A stretch of 64,000 nucleotides of DNA from Anaeroplasma bactoclasticum (GCF_003550015.1 NZ_QXEV01000006.1:31430-95429), one strand, 5' to 3'. Counted from the first letter of the stretch, positions 27,289 to 35,130 are shown. Made by a program: numbers and translations. Notes: a model not told the origin generated them from the sequence alone.

Positions 27289-28335
27289 ATGAGAATTTTT
27301 GATTATTCTAAAATTAAAGATAGACAATGGGATAAGGAAATTATTAATTATATTGGATTGATTCATGAATGCAAAGGTAGACAGCAATTGTATTTGGCAC
27401 AAAAACCTGATGAACTTTATAGATTAGTTGAAATTGCCAAAAGACAGTCCACTGAAGCATCTAATGAAATAGAAGGAATTAGAACTACACAAGCTAGATT
27501 GAAACAATTAATTTCAGATAAAACGACTCCTAAAAATAGAGATGAAAAGGAAATATTAGGATATAGAAATGTATTAAATATAATACATGAAAACTATGAA
27601 TATATTCCTATTCGATCTAATTATATTTTGCAATTACACAAGGAACTATATTCCTTTATGGATGTTAGTTATGGTGGAAAATTCAAAAATACACCCAATG
27701 AAATTGATGCAACATTAGAGGACGGAAGTAGAGTATGCATATTTAAACCATTAGAACCATTTGAAACACCTGATGCCATTAGGGATATATGTGATGAATA
27801 TGATAAAGCTATATCTAACTATGATATTGATCCTCTTATCGTCATTCCTATTTTTATTCATGATTTTTTATGTATACATCCATTTAATGATGGTAATGGT
27901 AGAATGTCTCGTTTACTAACAACCCTTTTATTATATAGAAGTGGCTACGTAGTAGGAAAATACATCTCGTTAGAAAAAAAGATTCAAATAACTAAGAATG
28001 AGTATTATAATGCATTAAGCTCATCATCAAAAAATTGGATGGAAGAAACAAATGATGAAACTCCATTTATAAAATATTTACTAGGTACAATATTAGCTGC
28101 ATATAGAGATTTTGAAGAAAGGGTTAATTTAGTTTCTAAGAAATTAACATCAAAAGAAATGGTTGTGAATGCAATAAATACTAAATTTGGTAAATTTACA
28201 AAATCAGACATATTGGAATTATGCCCAGAAATTGGAAGAGCAACGGTTGAAAATGTACTAAAGGAATTAGTAGAAGATGGTGTAATTGATAGAGTTGGTT
28301 CTGGTAGATCAACTGCGTATTTAAGAAAGAATTAA
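27289..28335 (+). CDS. Fic-domain AMP-transferase with C-terminal winged helix
   Basis: 348 residues from ATG 27289 (AGGTG 6 nt upstream; the GTG at 27280 overlaps it). N-terminal Fic_N region with an inhibitory helix motif SNEIEG (S-x-x-x-E-G, about 58-63), the catalytic HPFNDGNGR (about 198-206), and a winged-helix C-terminus (ILELCPEIGRATVENVLKELVEDGVIDRVG in short parts). Fic enzymes add AMP to target hydroxyls; the internal Glu should keep it inactive until released. The winged helix may bind the TCTCCTA boxes on either side. Confidence 0.88.
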   Translation: MRIFDYSKIKDRQWDKEIINYIGLIHECKGRQQLYLAQKPDELYRLVEIAKRQSTEASNEIEGIRTTQARLKQLISDKTTPKNRDEKEILGYRNVLNIIHENYEYIPIRSNYILQLHKELYSFMDVSYGGKFKNTPNEIDATLEDGSRVCIFKPLEPFETPDAIRDICDEYDKAISNYDIDPLIVIPIFIHDFLCIHPFNDGNGRMSRLLTTLLLYRSGYVVGKYISLEKKIQITKNEYYNALSSSSKNWMEETNDETPFIKYLLGTILAAYRDFEERVNLVSKKLTSKEMVVNAINTKFGKFTKSDILELCPEIGRATVENVLKELVEDGVIDRVGSGRSTAYLRKN

Positions 28336-28384
28336 TCTCCTAACAAAAAGAATTATTCTCCTAGATTGTCGAATTTTTAGGAGA
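28336..28384 (+). promoter_or_regulatory. Triple TCTCCTA/TAGGAGA box downstream of fic
   Basis: TCTCCTA at 28336 and 28357 and inverted TTTAGGAGA ending 28384, with spacing within 1 bp of the upstream set. From here to 28682 (about 300 bp) I see no intact gene, only this array, motif B and a terminator. Confidence 0.6.
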
Positions 28385-28530
28385 AAGATTACAATTTACA
28401 TATATTGATGCCTTAAAAAAGTTATTTCCAAAAGCAATTGAAAACTTTCAGTATTTAATAGATATGTATGTTACAAATTTCCATATACATATTTATAAAA
28501 GTGATATCTTTTCTGTGGGTTTCAAAGGCA

Positions 28531-28547
28531 CACGTTGAGACGGTATG
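28531..28547 (+). repeat. att-like motif B
   Basis: CACGTTGAGACGGTATG. The longer context (GTGGGTTTCAAAG before it, TTATCTTTAGGAGTGCTCCAC after it) is shared with motif E and encodes WVSKAHVETVCTLSLGVLHK and a stop. Confidence 0.8.
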
Positions 28548-28586
28548 CACATTATCTTTAGGAGTGCTCCACAAATAACAGGTATG

Positions 28587-28622
28587 AAACTATAGGTTAT
28601 AATAATGGCCTATAGTTTTTTT
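28587..28622 (+). terminator. Intrinsic terminator after motif B
   Basis: AAACTATAGG (28587-28596) pairs with CCTATAGTTT (28609-28618), followed by T. Confidence 0.85.
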
Positions 28623-28682
28623 GAAAAGGCAAAGTAGACTTTAAATCTACTCAATTGCATAATAAACTTAGAGGGTAAGAAA

Positions 28683-29474
28683 ATGAAAAATATAGTAGTT
28701 AAAGATAAAATAATTAATGTAACAGGTGTTAATGACATGATTATGTCTCATTAACTGATATTGCAAGATTTAAAACCGATGGTGAAACAAATCCGGTAAT
28801 TGCAAATTGGATGTGAAAAGTAGATACATTAGAGTTTTTAAAATTATGGGAACAGATAAACAATATTAATTTTAAACCCACCGATTTCGAGGGGTTTAAG
28901 AGTAAACCTGGAGAAAATGCTTTTACAATTTCACAAAAAAAATGGATTGAACTAACAAATGCTATTGGTATTAGAGTCAAATCTGGAAAAAATGGTGGCA
29001 CATTTGCTCATAGAGATTGCCTTGGAATTCGCAAGTTGGATTTCAGCCGAAGTTAAATTGTATATAATTAAAGAATTTCAAAGACTAAAAGTAGAAGAAA
29101 GTGAACAACTTGAATGGCAAGGTAAGAGATTATTAACAAAAATTAACTATTTGATTCATACTGATGCAATCAAAACATATTGAATTCCAGTTGAATTGAC
29201 AGAAGTTCAAAAGTCTTTTATATATGCAAGTGAAGCTGATATGCTAAATGTTGCTTTGTTTGGTATGAGAGCAAAAGAATGGGAGGATAACAATCCTAAT
29301 AAGAAAGGAAATATTAGAGATTGTGCTTCAACTATAGAACTAGCAATTCTTTCTAATCTTGAATACCATAATTCATTATTAATTAAAGATGGAATTAATC
29401 AAAAAGAAAGAAGAATGAGACGGTATGTATCTTTTTTTGATGATGACTATGACGAAGAGGAAGATGAATGGTAA
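28683..29474 (+). pseudogene. KilA-N domain protein, decayed
   Basis: Starts MKNIVVKDKIINVTGVND, then loses frame at about 28738 (H-D-Y-V-S-L-T-D-I-A-R-F-K resumes in another frame), has a TGA after NWM (about 28816), a second frameshift near 29020 before LEFASWISAEVKLYIIKEFQRLK, and a TGA at 29181-29183 before IPVELT. The combined protein matches phage-type KilA-N proteins (DNA-binding, anti-repressor-like). The end (RRMRRYVSFFDDDYDEEEDEW) starts at a partial att-like motif (TGAGACGGTATG, 29416-29427), so the original C-terminus may have been replaced. Confidence 0.75.
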
Positions 29475-29544
29475 GATTATATCATTCAATGTGCAACAAA
29501 CCTGCAATTAAAAATGTCATAATTGAAAAAATTATTTTTTAATC

Positions 29545-29591
29545 TTTACAGTGATAAGATTGTGATGTATAATCTAAGCAGTGTTAAGATT
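29545..29591 (+). promoter_or_regulatory. Promoter and candidate operators of the TetR-EFR1 pair
   Basis: TTTACA (29545-29550), 17 bp, TATAAT (29568-29573). Direct repeats CAGTGATAAGATT (29549-29561) and CAGTGTTAAGATT (29579-29591) bracket the -10, which fits autoregulation by the TetR protein. Confidence 0.7.
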
Positions 29592-29603
29592 AGGAGAACT
29601 AAT

Positions 29604-30170
29604 ATGGAAAAAAAACAATATCATCATGGCAATTTAAAAAATGATTTAATAGAAAATGGATTAGAATTAATAGATAAATATGGAGTTGAAAGCTTATCAA
29701 TGCGTAAACTAGCTGAAAAAATAGGGGTTAGTAATGCTGCTCCATATGCTCATTTTGAAAATAAAGAAGCATTTTTAGATTCTATTCAAGAATATATTAC
29801 AAATAAATTAACTAATGTATTAAAAGATATATATGATCATTGTAATGATAATTCAAGAATAATTCTTGAGCTTGGAAAAGGCTATATTTGTTTTTTTTAT
29901 AACAATCCACTTTATTATCAGTTTTTATTTATAAGAAGGACAATTGGTATTAGTACATATCCGCCTTTTGTATTTTTTAAAACTGTTGCCTCAAAAATAT
30001 TGGAAGAAAAGTATAAAGGTGAAATAAGTACTAAAAATATTGATAATAAAATAATAGTTATGTGGGCTATGGTTCATGGCTTATCACAGGCTAATAATAT
30101 AAAATCTATTATTTCTAGTGATGATATAGAAAAAGAAATTGAAGATATATTATGTTCAATCGAAATTTAG
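29604..30170 (+). CDS. TetR-family regulator of the EFR1 gene
   Basis: 188 residues from ATG 29604 (TTAGGAG 6 nt upstream). The N-terminal helix-turn-helix is LSMRKLAEKIGVSNAAPYAHF, the usual TetR layout with YAHF for the YYHF motif; the C-terminal ligand domain is unspecific. The stop lies 11 bp before the EFR1 start, so it likely controls that gene and itself. Ligand unknown. Confidence 0.85.
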   Translation: MEKKQYHHGNLKNDLIENGLELIDKYGVESLSMRKLAEKIGVSNAAPYAHFENKEAFLDSIQEYITNKLTNVLKDIYDHCNDNSRIILELGKGYICFFYNNPLYYQFLFIRRTIGISTYPPFVFFKTVASKILEEKYKGEISTKNIDNKIIVMWAMVHGLSQANNIKSIISSDDIEKEIEDILCSIEI

Positions 30171-30181
30171 GAGGTTGTATT

Positions 30182-30946
30182 ATGCTAGGTGTTTATTTAA
30201 GTGGTACTGGTAATACTAAACATTGTATAGAAAAATTATTATCATTAATTGATAAAGAAAGTGTTATTGTTCCTATTGAAAATAATGACTCAATTAATTT
30301 GATAAAAGAAAACAAAACAATTTATTTGGCTTACCCAACTCAATTTTCTAATATACCTTATATGGTAAGGGATTTTATTAAAAAAAATAAGGATATATGG
30401 AAGGGGAAAAATATATTTTTATTAACAACAATGGGAGCTTTTTCTGGTGATGGAACAGGTTGTGCGAAAAGAATTTTAAGGAAATATGGAGCTAAGATTA
30501 TTGGTGGATTACAAATACATATGCCTGACGCAGTGGCAGATAGTAAAATGTTAAAAAAGACATTTGAGGAAAATCAAAGAATAATAATGGAGGCTGATAA
30601 AAAAATAGAAATAGCATCAAAAAACATTATTAATAAAAAATATCCAAAAGAAGGACTTAGCTTTTTTTCACACTTGTTGGGATTGTTTGGACAACGTTTA
30701 TATTTTTTTAATAAAACAAATAAATATAGTAAAAAATTAAAAATTAATAATGACTGTATAGAATGTGGACTATGCGTGAAAAATTGTCCAATGAGTAATT
30801 TAATAATTAAAAATGGTAAGGTAGTATCATTAAATAAATGTACTATGTGTTATCGTTGTATTAGCCAATGTCCTAAAAAGGCAATTACTTTGCTTGGAAA
30901 GAAAGTATATGAACAATGTAGATTTGAGAAATATTGTAAAAAATAA
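30182..30946 (+). CDS. EFR1-type flavodoxin-ferredoxin
   Basis: 254 residues from ATG 30182 (GGAGG upstream). Flavodoxin-like N-terminus with the FMN loop SGTGNTKH (6-13), and a C-terminal two-cluster ferredoxin domain, CIECGLCVKNCP and CTMCYRCISQCPKKA, each binding a [4Fe-4S] cluster. EFR1 proteins are anaerobe electron carriers of unknown partner. Control by the adjacent TetR gene suggests an inducible stress or detoxification role. Confidence 0.88.
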   Translation: MLGVYLSGTGNTKHCIEKLLSLIDKESVIVPIENNDSINLIKENKTIYLAYPTQFSNIPYMVRDFIKKNKDIWKGKNIFLLTTMGAFSGDGTGCAKRILRKYGAKIIGGLQIHMPDAVADSKMLKKTFEENQRIIMEADKKIEIASKNIINKKYPKEGLSFFSHLLGLFGQRLYFFNKTNKYSKKLKINNDCIECGLCVKNCPMSNLIIKNGKVVSLNKCTMCYRCISQCPKKAITLLGKKVYEQCRFEKYCKK

Positions 30947-31008
30947 ATATGTTTTTTAAAATTATGATATAGTTACTAACAATTGAGTACTTAAATAAAT
31001 TAGGAGTT

Positions 31009-31104
31009 TTGTATGAATATAGACAATTTAGAAAAGGTGGTATTGTGCATCAGGAAAGATACTATGATAAAGATGGTATTCCTCATCTTGACATAGACTA
31101 TTGA
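31009..31104 (+). pseudogene. Fragment of a toxin- or phage-type protein
   Basis: 31 codons after TAGGAG: YEYRQFRKGG, HQERYYDKDG, PHLDIDY, then TGA 31102. The GG.. ERYYD..G...LDIDY pattern is typical of the end of polymorphic toxins or phage structural proteins. It is too short to function. The 30947-31679 gap holds only this scrap, motif C, the rlmD-like tail, a terminator and a repeat. Confidence 0.4.
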
Positions 31105-31118
31105 ATTATGTCATATCA

Positions 31119-31135
31119 CACGTTGAGACGGTTGT
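31119..31135 (+). repeat. att-like motif C
   Basis: CACGTTGAGACGGTTGT, encoding SHVETVVQL, the version closest to an intact RlmD end. It lies 168 bp upstream of the rlmD-like C-terminal tail. Confidence 0.7.
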
Positions 31136-31302
31136 TCAATTGCTCTACCGACCCCAAAAATGATAAGTCTACTAAATAAATGGCTTAACTATGCCGATTT
31201 TGATTGTTTGTTGGTCCACCAGAAGATACGGCACTCGAAACCGTCAAGATGTACAAATCAGGCGGTTGTCTAGTTTTAGTTATATATTTAAAGTAAAAAA
31301 AA

Positions 31303-31488
31303 TCACAAGAATATGTTAAGTCTAAATATGGCTTAAATATTCATTCAGTGTATATTGCAGAAATAAAAAGAAAGCATGGTCTAGATATGCAAAGCTATAG
31401 AACTATAGATGATGCAAGACATATTTATTGCCCTCCTGAAAAGGCAAATGCAATTGAAGATGCATTAAAACATTTTAATTTGATATAA
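31303..31488 (+). pseudogene. RlmD-type C-terminal tail remnant
   Basis: 61 residues: QEYVKSKYGLNIHSVYIAEI, KRKHGLDMQ, CPPEKANAIEDALKHFNLI. This pattern (YV...YGL.V..LYIAQ.K.K.G, CP.EK..AI..AL..F.MI) is the extra C-terminal domain on many Firmicutes 23S rRNA (uracil-5-)-methyltransferases. No start exists (TAA at 31294 in frame). With motif C upstream it looks like the decayed 3' end of an rlmD gene whose body is not in the window. Confidence 0.6.
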
Positions 31489-31490
31489 TT

Positions 31491-31519
31491 AGGTCAAGAG
31501 ATTTCTTGATCTTTTTATT
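31491..31519 (+). terminator. Terminator after the rlmD-like tail
   Basis: AGGTCAAGA (31491-31499) pairs with TCTTGATCT (31504-31512, one wobble), followed by a T run. Confidence 0.75.
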
Positions 31520-31580
31520 TAGTATATATATATATATTTACAAATATTTTGTGGTCAGTAGAATTAATGCAAACACGTTG
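31519..31580 (+). repeat. ~60-bp imperfect direct repeat, copy 1
   Basis: TTTAGTA..TATATATTTACAAATATTTTG then GTC.GTAGAAT.AATG.AAAC.CGTTGA also occurs at 33779-33840. Copies bracket the TetR-esterase segment. A degenerate form of the att-like motif (ACACGTTGATAGTGTCG) sits at its end. Confidence 0.7.
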
Positions 31581-31679
31581 ATAGTGTCGTGCTTAGGACC
31601 ACGGAAAAAAGGTAGCGCACATTTGGCTACGGAAACAGTAGTAGGTCATTTGTCTTTCGACCTAAAAGGTTGGGACTTT

Positions 31680-32195
31680 TTATATTGTCTTGTATTCAAT
31701 TTCCTTATTTAAAAACTTAGCAAGGTATTCAGGCGAATCTTGCATGCCCCTTCTTACCCATTCATTAGTAAGACCAACTATTGAACCTGAAACTCTTGCT
31801 GAAGAATAAGACTGTTCTTTATCAAAAACGTTTCTCCCGTTTATAGCAGAGTCAAAAATGTGCTTTTCAAATATATGTGATAGACCTTTCTGATAGATAA
31901 GTAAGATTACATCCTTTAAAGATAAAAGATATTGAAAAAGGCTTACGCTCACATTTTTTTCTTCTTTTAAAAAAGTATTGTAGTTTTCATCCCACCATTT
32001 TTTTGATTTTCTCATGAAAAATTGATAGATAATGTCATCCATATCATTGTAATTTCTATAAAACGTGCATCTTGATACCCAGGCCTTATCGCATAATTCA
32101 GATATTGATATATCTTTATATTCTTTTTCTTTAAGTAGATTAAATATGGCGGTTTCCAATTGGTCTACAACAACTATATCTTTTCTTCTTGGCAT
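31680..32195 (-). CDS. TetR-family regulator, divergent from the esterase gene
   Basis: 171 residues from ATG 32195, which has AAGGAGGAGA just upstream. Helix-turn-helix ISISELCDKAWVSRCTFYRNY near residue 30-50; the C-terminal half (about 100 residues) resembles the TetR_C domain of DhaS-type regulators. It is divergent from the esterase and likely binds the GCGTTTGTA half-sites between them. Confidence 0.82.
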   Translation of the reverse strand: MPRRKDIVVVDQLETAIFNLLKEKEYKDISISELCDKAWVSRCTFYRNYNDMDDIIYQFFMRKSKKWWDENYNTFLKEEKNVSVSLFQYLLSLKDVILLIYQKGLSHIFEKHIFDSAINGRNVFDKEQSYSSARVSGSIVGLTNEWVRRGMQDSPEYLAKFLNKEIEYKTI

Positions 32196-32226
32196 TTGAT
32201 TCTCCTCCTTATGATACAAAACATAC

Positions 32227-32316
32227 GCGTTTGTACTTTTATTATTATTTAGGCTCAAACAATAGATAAAATCCAAATGTTATGATACAATTGTAGCATA
32301 AAATACAAACAAACGC
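32227..32316. promoter_or_regulatory. Candidate operator region of the divergent TetR/esterase pair
   Basis: GCGTTTGTA (32227-32235) and TACAAACAAACGC (32304-32316) are inverted half-sites, the second with a 4-nt insertion, one near each start codon. Confidence 0.45.
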
Positions 32317-32334
32317 AACAAAAAGGAGCAATTT

Positions 32335-33471
32335 ATGGCAGAACAAGTTAAAAGAAGAAAAAAATAGTGGATCATTCCATTAGTCATTGTTGGCGTAATC
32401 GCCACTCTTGGCATTGTGGCTTTTGTGTTACTAAAAAATACTATTTTAATGTAATTTCCAGAATTAAAAGGTGAACCTAATATTGGAACTTATTATGATG
32501 TCAGCCCTGAAGGCGCCTTGACTTCTACTGGAAAACAGTGGCATGGAATATTCAAAAAAGGCAGCGAAAACAAGACAGTTGTGTATTTCTTTGGTGGCGG
32601 AGTAAGTATTACTGAGGAAACATCTAAACGCGGCAAGGAATTTTATGCTGTTGATATGACAGCCCAGGATTTCGTAGCTAAAGGCGGAATCGGTAGCGAC
32701 GCAGATGCCAACCCGTTCAAAGATTGGAATTTTGTTATTGTCCCATATGCAACAGGAGATTTCCATAGTGGAACAGCTGAATTTAAATACACTGAAAATG
32801 GTAAAGAAAAAACGATATATCACCAAGGATATAAGAATTATTCATTATTGATGGAATCAGTTCTTAAATATGTAGAAGAATCAGATTCTTTATTGGTGAC
32901 TGGTTTTTCCGCTGGAGGATTTGCAACATCATTACTCGCAGATGATGTTATCAACTATTTCCCACAAGCAAATAATATTACCGTCTGCGTTGATAGTTCT
33001 TTACTTTTATATGACGGGTGGAAAGAAAGCGCCACAAATTTATGGAAGAGTCCGAAAGAAATATCAGATCGATTATCAACCAACAATATTGTTTTGGATA
33101 GCTTAACCGCATTACATGAAAAACGTGGCAATCAAGTAAAAATCCTTTTCGATTGCTCTTATAGAGATGACACTTTACAACAATATCAAGCCTACATTTA
33201 TTATGGAAAAATGGAGAAAAGTAAAGCCAATGGAGATTTATTCCAAAAGGATTTAAAAGATATGGTTAATGGGTTACAAACAAATATTCCTAATGTTGGT
33301 ATTTATATTTGGGACTATAAAGCTGATTCATCAACAAAAAATACGCAGCATACGATTATTCCCAGCGATTTCTTAGTTAAGTTAGAAGCAGAGAAAAGTG
33401 TTGCAGATTGGTTAATTGATGCCGTTAATGGGAATGTAAAAACATATGGTCTTAACTTATTAGATAAGTAG
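32335..33471 (+). pseudogene. Membrane-anchored pectinacetylesterase-like hydrolase, two stop codons
   Basis: The frame begins MAEQVKRRKK, meets TAG at 32365-32367, continues as a membrane helix (WIIPLVIVGVIATLGIVAFVLL), meets TAA at 32452-32454, and then is open for the whole enzyme domain to 33471. The domain shows YFFGGGVS (oxyanion strand), GFSAGGFATSLL (nucleophile Ser) and a late D and H (TQHTIIPSDF), fitting the pectinacetylesterase family. A start inside (TTG 32518) lacks a ribosome site and would lose the anchor. GC content is higher than the surroundings. Either a recent loss of function or sequence errors. Confidence 0.7.
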
Positions 33472-33480
33472 GAGAATCAA

Positions 33481-33573
33481 ATGATGGAAGAAGAAAAAGT
33501 AATTAAGAAAAAAAGCAAAAAAAGATGGATTATTCCTCTTTCTATCGTTGGTGGTTTGGTTTTAACGTTTTGA
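33481..33573 (+). pseudogene. N-terminal scrap of a second anchored hydrolase
   Basis: 30 codons, MMEEEKVIKKKSKKRWIIPL, close to the anchor of the preceding gene (RRKK.WIIPL.IVG), then TGA 33571. It starts 9 bp after that gene and is best read as a truncated tandem paralogue. From here to 34339 no intact gene is seen. Confidence 0.6.
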
Positions 33574-33663
33574 TGAGATGATACTTATCTTGAAGCAAAA
33601 ATGTATTGATTAAATACTTTTATAATCAATCTTGTCCATTTATTGTTGATTCCTTTTGCAATA

Positions 33664-33703
33664 GGGTGTTTCAAGGGTGTTTCAAAATTTAAGGGGTGTT
33701 TCA
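33664..33703 (+). repeat. Three GGGTGTTTCA repeats
   Basis: GGGTGTTTCA at 33664-33673, 33675-33684 and 33694-33703, head to tail in non-coding DNA. Confidence 0.7.
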
Positions 33704-33743
33704 TTTGTATTACCATAGTTGTCATTATACATTAAGAAACAAT

Positions 33744-33776
33744 AGGATTGATACAAAAAAAATCAATCCTTTTTTT
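33744..33776 (+). terminator. Intrinsic terminator
   Basis: AGGATTGAT (33744-33752) pairs with ATCAATCCT (33762-33770), then seven T. Confidence 0.85.
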
Positions 33777-33778
33777 CA

Positions 33779-33840
33779 TTTAGTAGATATATATTTACAA
33801 ATATTTTGGGGTCTGTAGAATGAATGTAAACCCGTTGAGA
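33779..33840 (+). repeat. ~60-bp imperfect direct repeat, copy 2
   Basis: Second copy of the 31519-31580 repeat; it runs into att-like motif D. Confidence 0.7.
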
Positions 33841-33847
33841 CGGTATG
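33831..33847 (+). repeat. att-like motif D
   Basis: CCCGTTGAGACGGTATG, encoding PVETVCLLSRKNFEK and a stop. Confidence 0.7.
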
Positions 33848-33921
33848 CCTACTTTCACGGAAAAATTTTGAAAAATAAGTCTAGTAAGTAATTATATATA
33901 ATATAATTAAATTTAAGTTAA

Positions 33922-33957
33922 TGATCTATGATTTACAAAAAGTTATAGGTCATTTTT
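33922..33957 (+). terminator. Intrinsic terminator after motif D
   Basis: TGATCTAT (33922-33929) pairs with ATAGGTCA (33945-33952, one G-U), then TTTTT. Confidence 0.65.
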
Positions 33958-34095
33958 ATTCTTAAATAATTCTAGATTAATTGAATATATAATTAATAAG
34001 TATTATTAAATGTATTGAAAAATGCAATATAAATGACAAAAGTGGTTGGAAAAATGCAACTTATGCCATCAAAATGGGTTGGAAAAATGTAATAA

Positions 34096-34191
34096 ATGCT
34101 CTTTATCTTTAGGAGTGCTCCACCAAGAAAAGAAATAATTTAATTATATATAATTAATAGCTTATGATGAATATTGTTATCATAGGCTTTT
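34096..34191 (+). repeat. 96-bp direct repeat upstream of relBE, with terminator
   Basis: Identical to 34963-35058 except T34174 versus C35041. It holds the CSLSLGVLHQEKK codons and stop, an AT palindrome, and a terminator (AGCTTATGAT 34159-34168 with ATCATAGGCT 34179-34188, then T). This copy lacks the GTTGAGACGG part of the att motif. Just upstream (33993-34109) a short frame has two GWKN repeats of unknown meaning. Confidence 0.92.
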
Positions 34192-34287
34192 TCAAATATA
34201 GAAAGTCATAATATAGAGATAATCGCTTAGTTATCATTAGATGTTCTATCACCCCATAGGTTTTAAATTATAAACATAAAACAACTA

Positions 34288-34320
34288 TTGCAGTTATGTC
34301 ATAATTATGCTATAATTATG
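34288..34320 (+). promoter_or_regulatory. relBE promoter and operator
   Basis: TTGCAG (34288-34293), 17 bp, extended -10 TGCTATAAT (34308-34316). The perfect palindrome CATAATTATG (34300-34309) and a near copy TATAATTATG (34311-34320) overlap the -10, as expected for autoregulation by the antitoxin. Confidence 0.8.
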
Positions 34321-34339
34321 TCAGAAAGAAGGTATTTTT

Positions 34340-34597
34340 ATGCAAATATTACCTATTAAGGATTTAAGAGATACTAATAAAATATCCGATTTATGTAATG
34401 AGACTAATGAACCTATATTTATAACCAAAAATGGTTATGGTGATATGGTTGTAATGAGTATTAAAACATATGAAGAAAAATTAGAAAGAATTGAAATGTA
34501 TGAAGCTATTATTGAAGGACTTCAAAATGTCAATGATGGTAAAATTAAAAATGGACCTTCTGCCATTGAGGAGTTAAAGAAGAAATATGATTTATAG
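34340..34597 (+). CDS. RelB/Phd-type antitoxin
   Basis: 85 residues. N-terminal DNA-binding part (LPIKDLRDTNKISDLCNETNEPIFITKNG) and a C-terminal toxin-binding helix region. The pattern I-x-x-L-R-D, EPI-x-ITKNGYGD, VVMS matches the Phd/YefM/RelB antitoxins. The stop overlaps the toxin start by 11 bp, so the two are coupled. Confidence 0.85.
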   Translation: MQILPIKDLRDTNKISDLCNETNEPIFITKNGYGDMVVMSIKTYEEKLERIEMYEAIIEGLQNVNDGKIKNGPSAIEELKKKYDL

Positions 34598-34886
34598 TTA
34601 TGAGTTAACTGACTTAGTAATAAAAGATATAGATGATACTTTAAACTATATTTCTAATAAATTATGCAATAAAAAAGCTGCGATTGACCTGATGAATAAC
34701 ATAGAGGCTTGCATTAATAATATATGTGCATTTCCTTTATCTTATTCAAATTGTAACTATTATTTAATTAAAGATGATTCTATTAGACATGCAGTAATTA
34801 AAAATTATATTCTTGTTTTTAAAATTTATGATAATAAGATAATATTTTTAAGATTTAAATACTCAAAGCAAAATAAAATTTTATAA
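34587..34886 (+). CDS. RelE/ParE-family toxin
   Basis: 99 residues, starting MIYSYELTDLVIKDIDDTLNYIS, with FPLSYSNCNYY and the late beta strands RHAVIKNYILVFKIYDNKIIFLRF. Fits the RelE/ParE fold; whether it cuts mRNA (RelE) or targets gyrase (ParE) cannot be told. It overlaps its antitoxin. The pair is bounded by 96-bp direct repeats. Confidence 0.82.
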   Translation: MIYSYELTDLVIKDIDDTLNYISNKLCNKKAAIDLMNNIEACINNICAFPLSYSNCNYYLIKDDSIRHAVIKNYILVFKIYDNKIIFLRFKYSKQNKIL

Positions 34887-34948
34887 GAATCAGGTGTTTT
34901 ACTTGATTCTTTTTTAATGAGATAACTTTTTTGTGGGTTTCAAAGACT

Positions 34949-34965
34949 CATGTTGAGACGGTATG
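34949..34965 (+). repeat. att-like motif E
   Basis: CATGTTGAGACGGTATG. In frame: SKTHVETVCSLSLGVLHQE, KK, stop. Confidence 0.8.
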
Positions 34966-35058
34966 CTCTTTATCTTTAGGAGTGCTCCACCAAGAAAAGA
35001 AATAATTTAATTATATATAATTAATAGCTTATGATGAATACTGTTATCATAGGCTTTT
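34963..35058 (+). repeat. 96-bp direct repeat downstream of relBE, with terminator
   Basis: Second copy of 34096-34191 (one mismatch), here attached to the full att-like motif. It includes the hairpin 35026-35035/35046-35055. Confidence 0.92.
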
Positions 35059-35130
35059 CTTTTATAATAATAGAACATGATATAAAGTTTATATATGCTT
35101 AAATGATATATACCTAGGTATAAATAAATC

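Noticed and set aside
31506..31712. 68-codon + strand frame
   Set aside because: No ribosome site; its start lies in a repeat and a terminator T run, and the latter part overlaps the TetR gene end.
33664..34100. CRISPR-like array from GGGTGTTTCA or GGTTGGAAAAATG repeats
   Set aside because: Repeats are 10-14 bp with irregular, very short spacing, and no cas genes are present.
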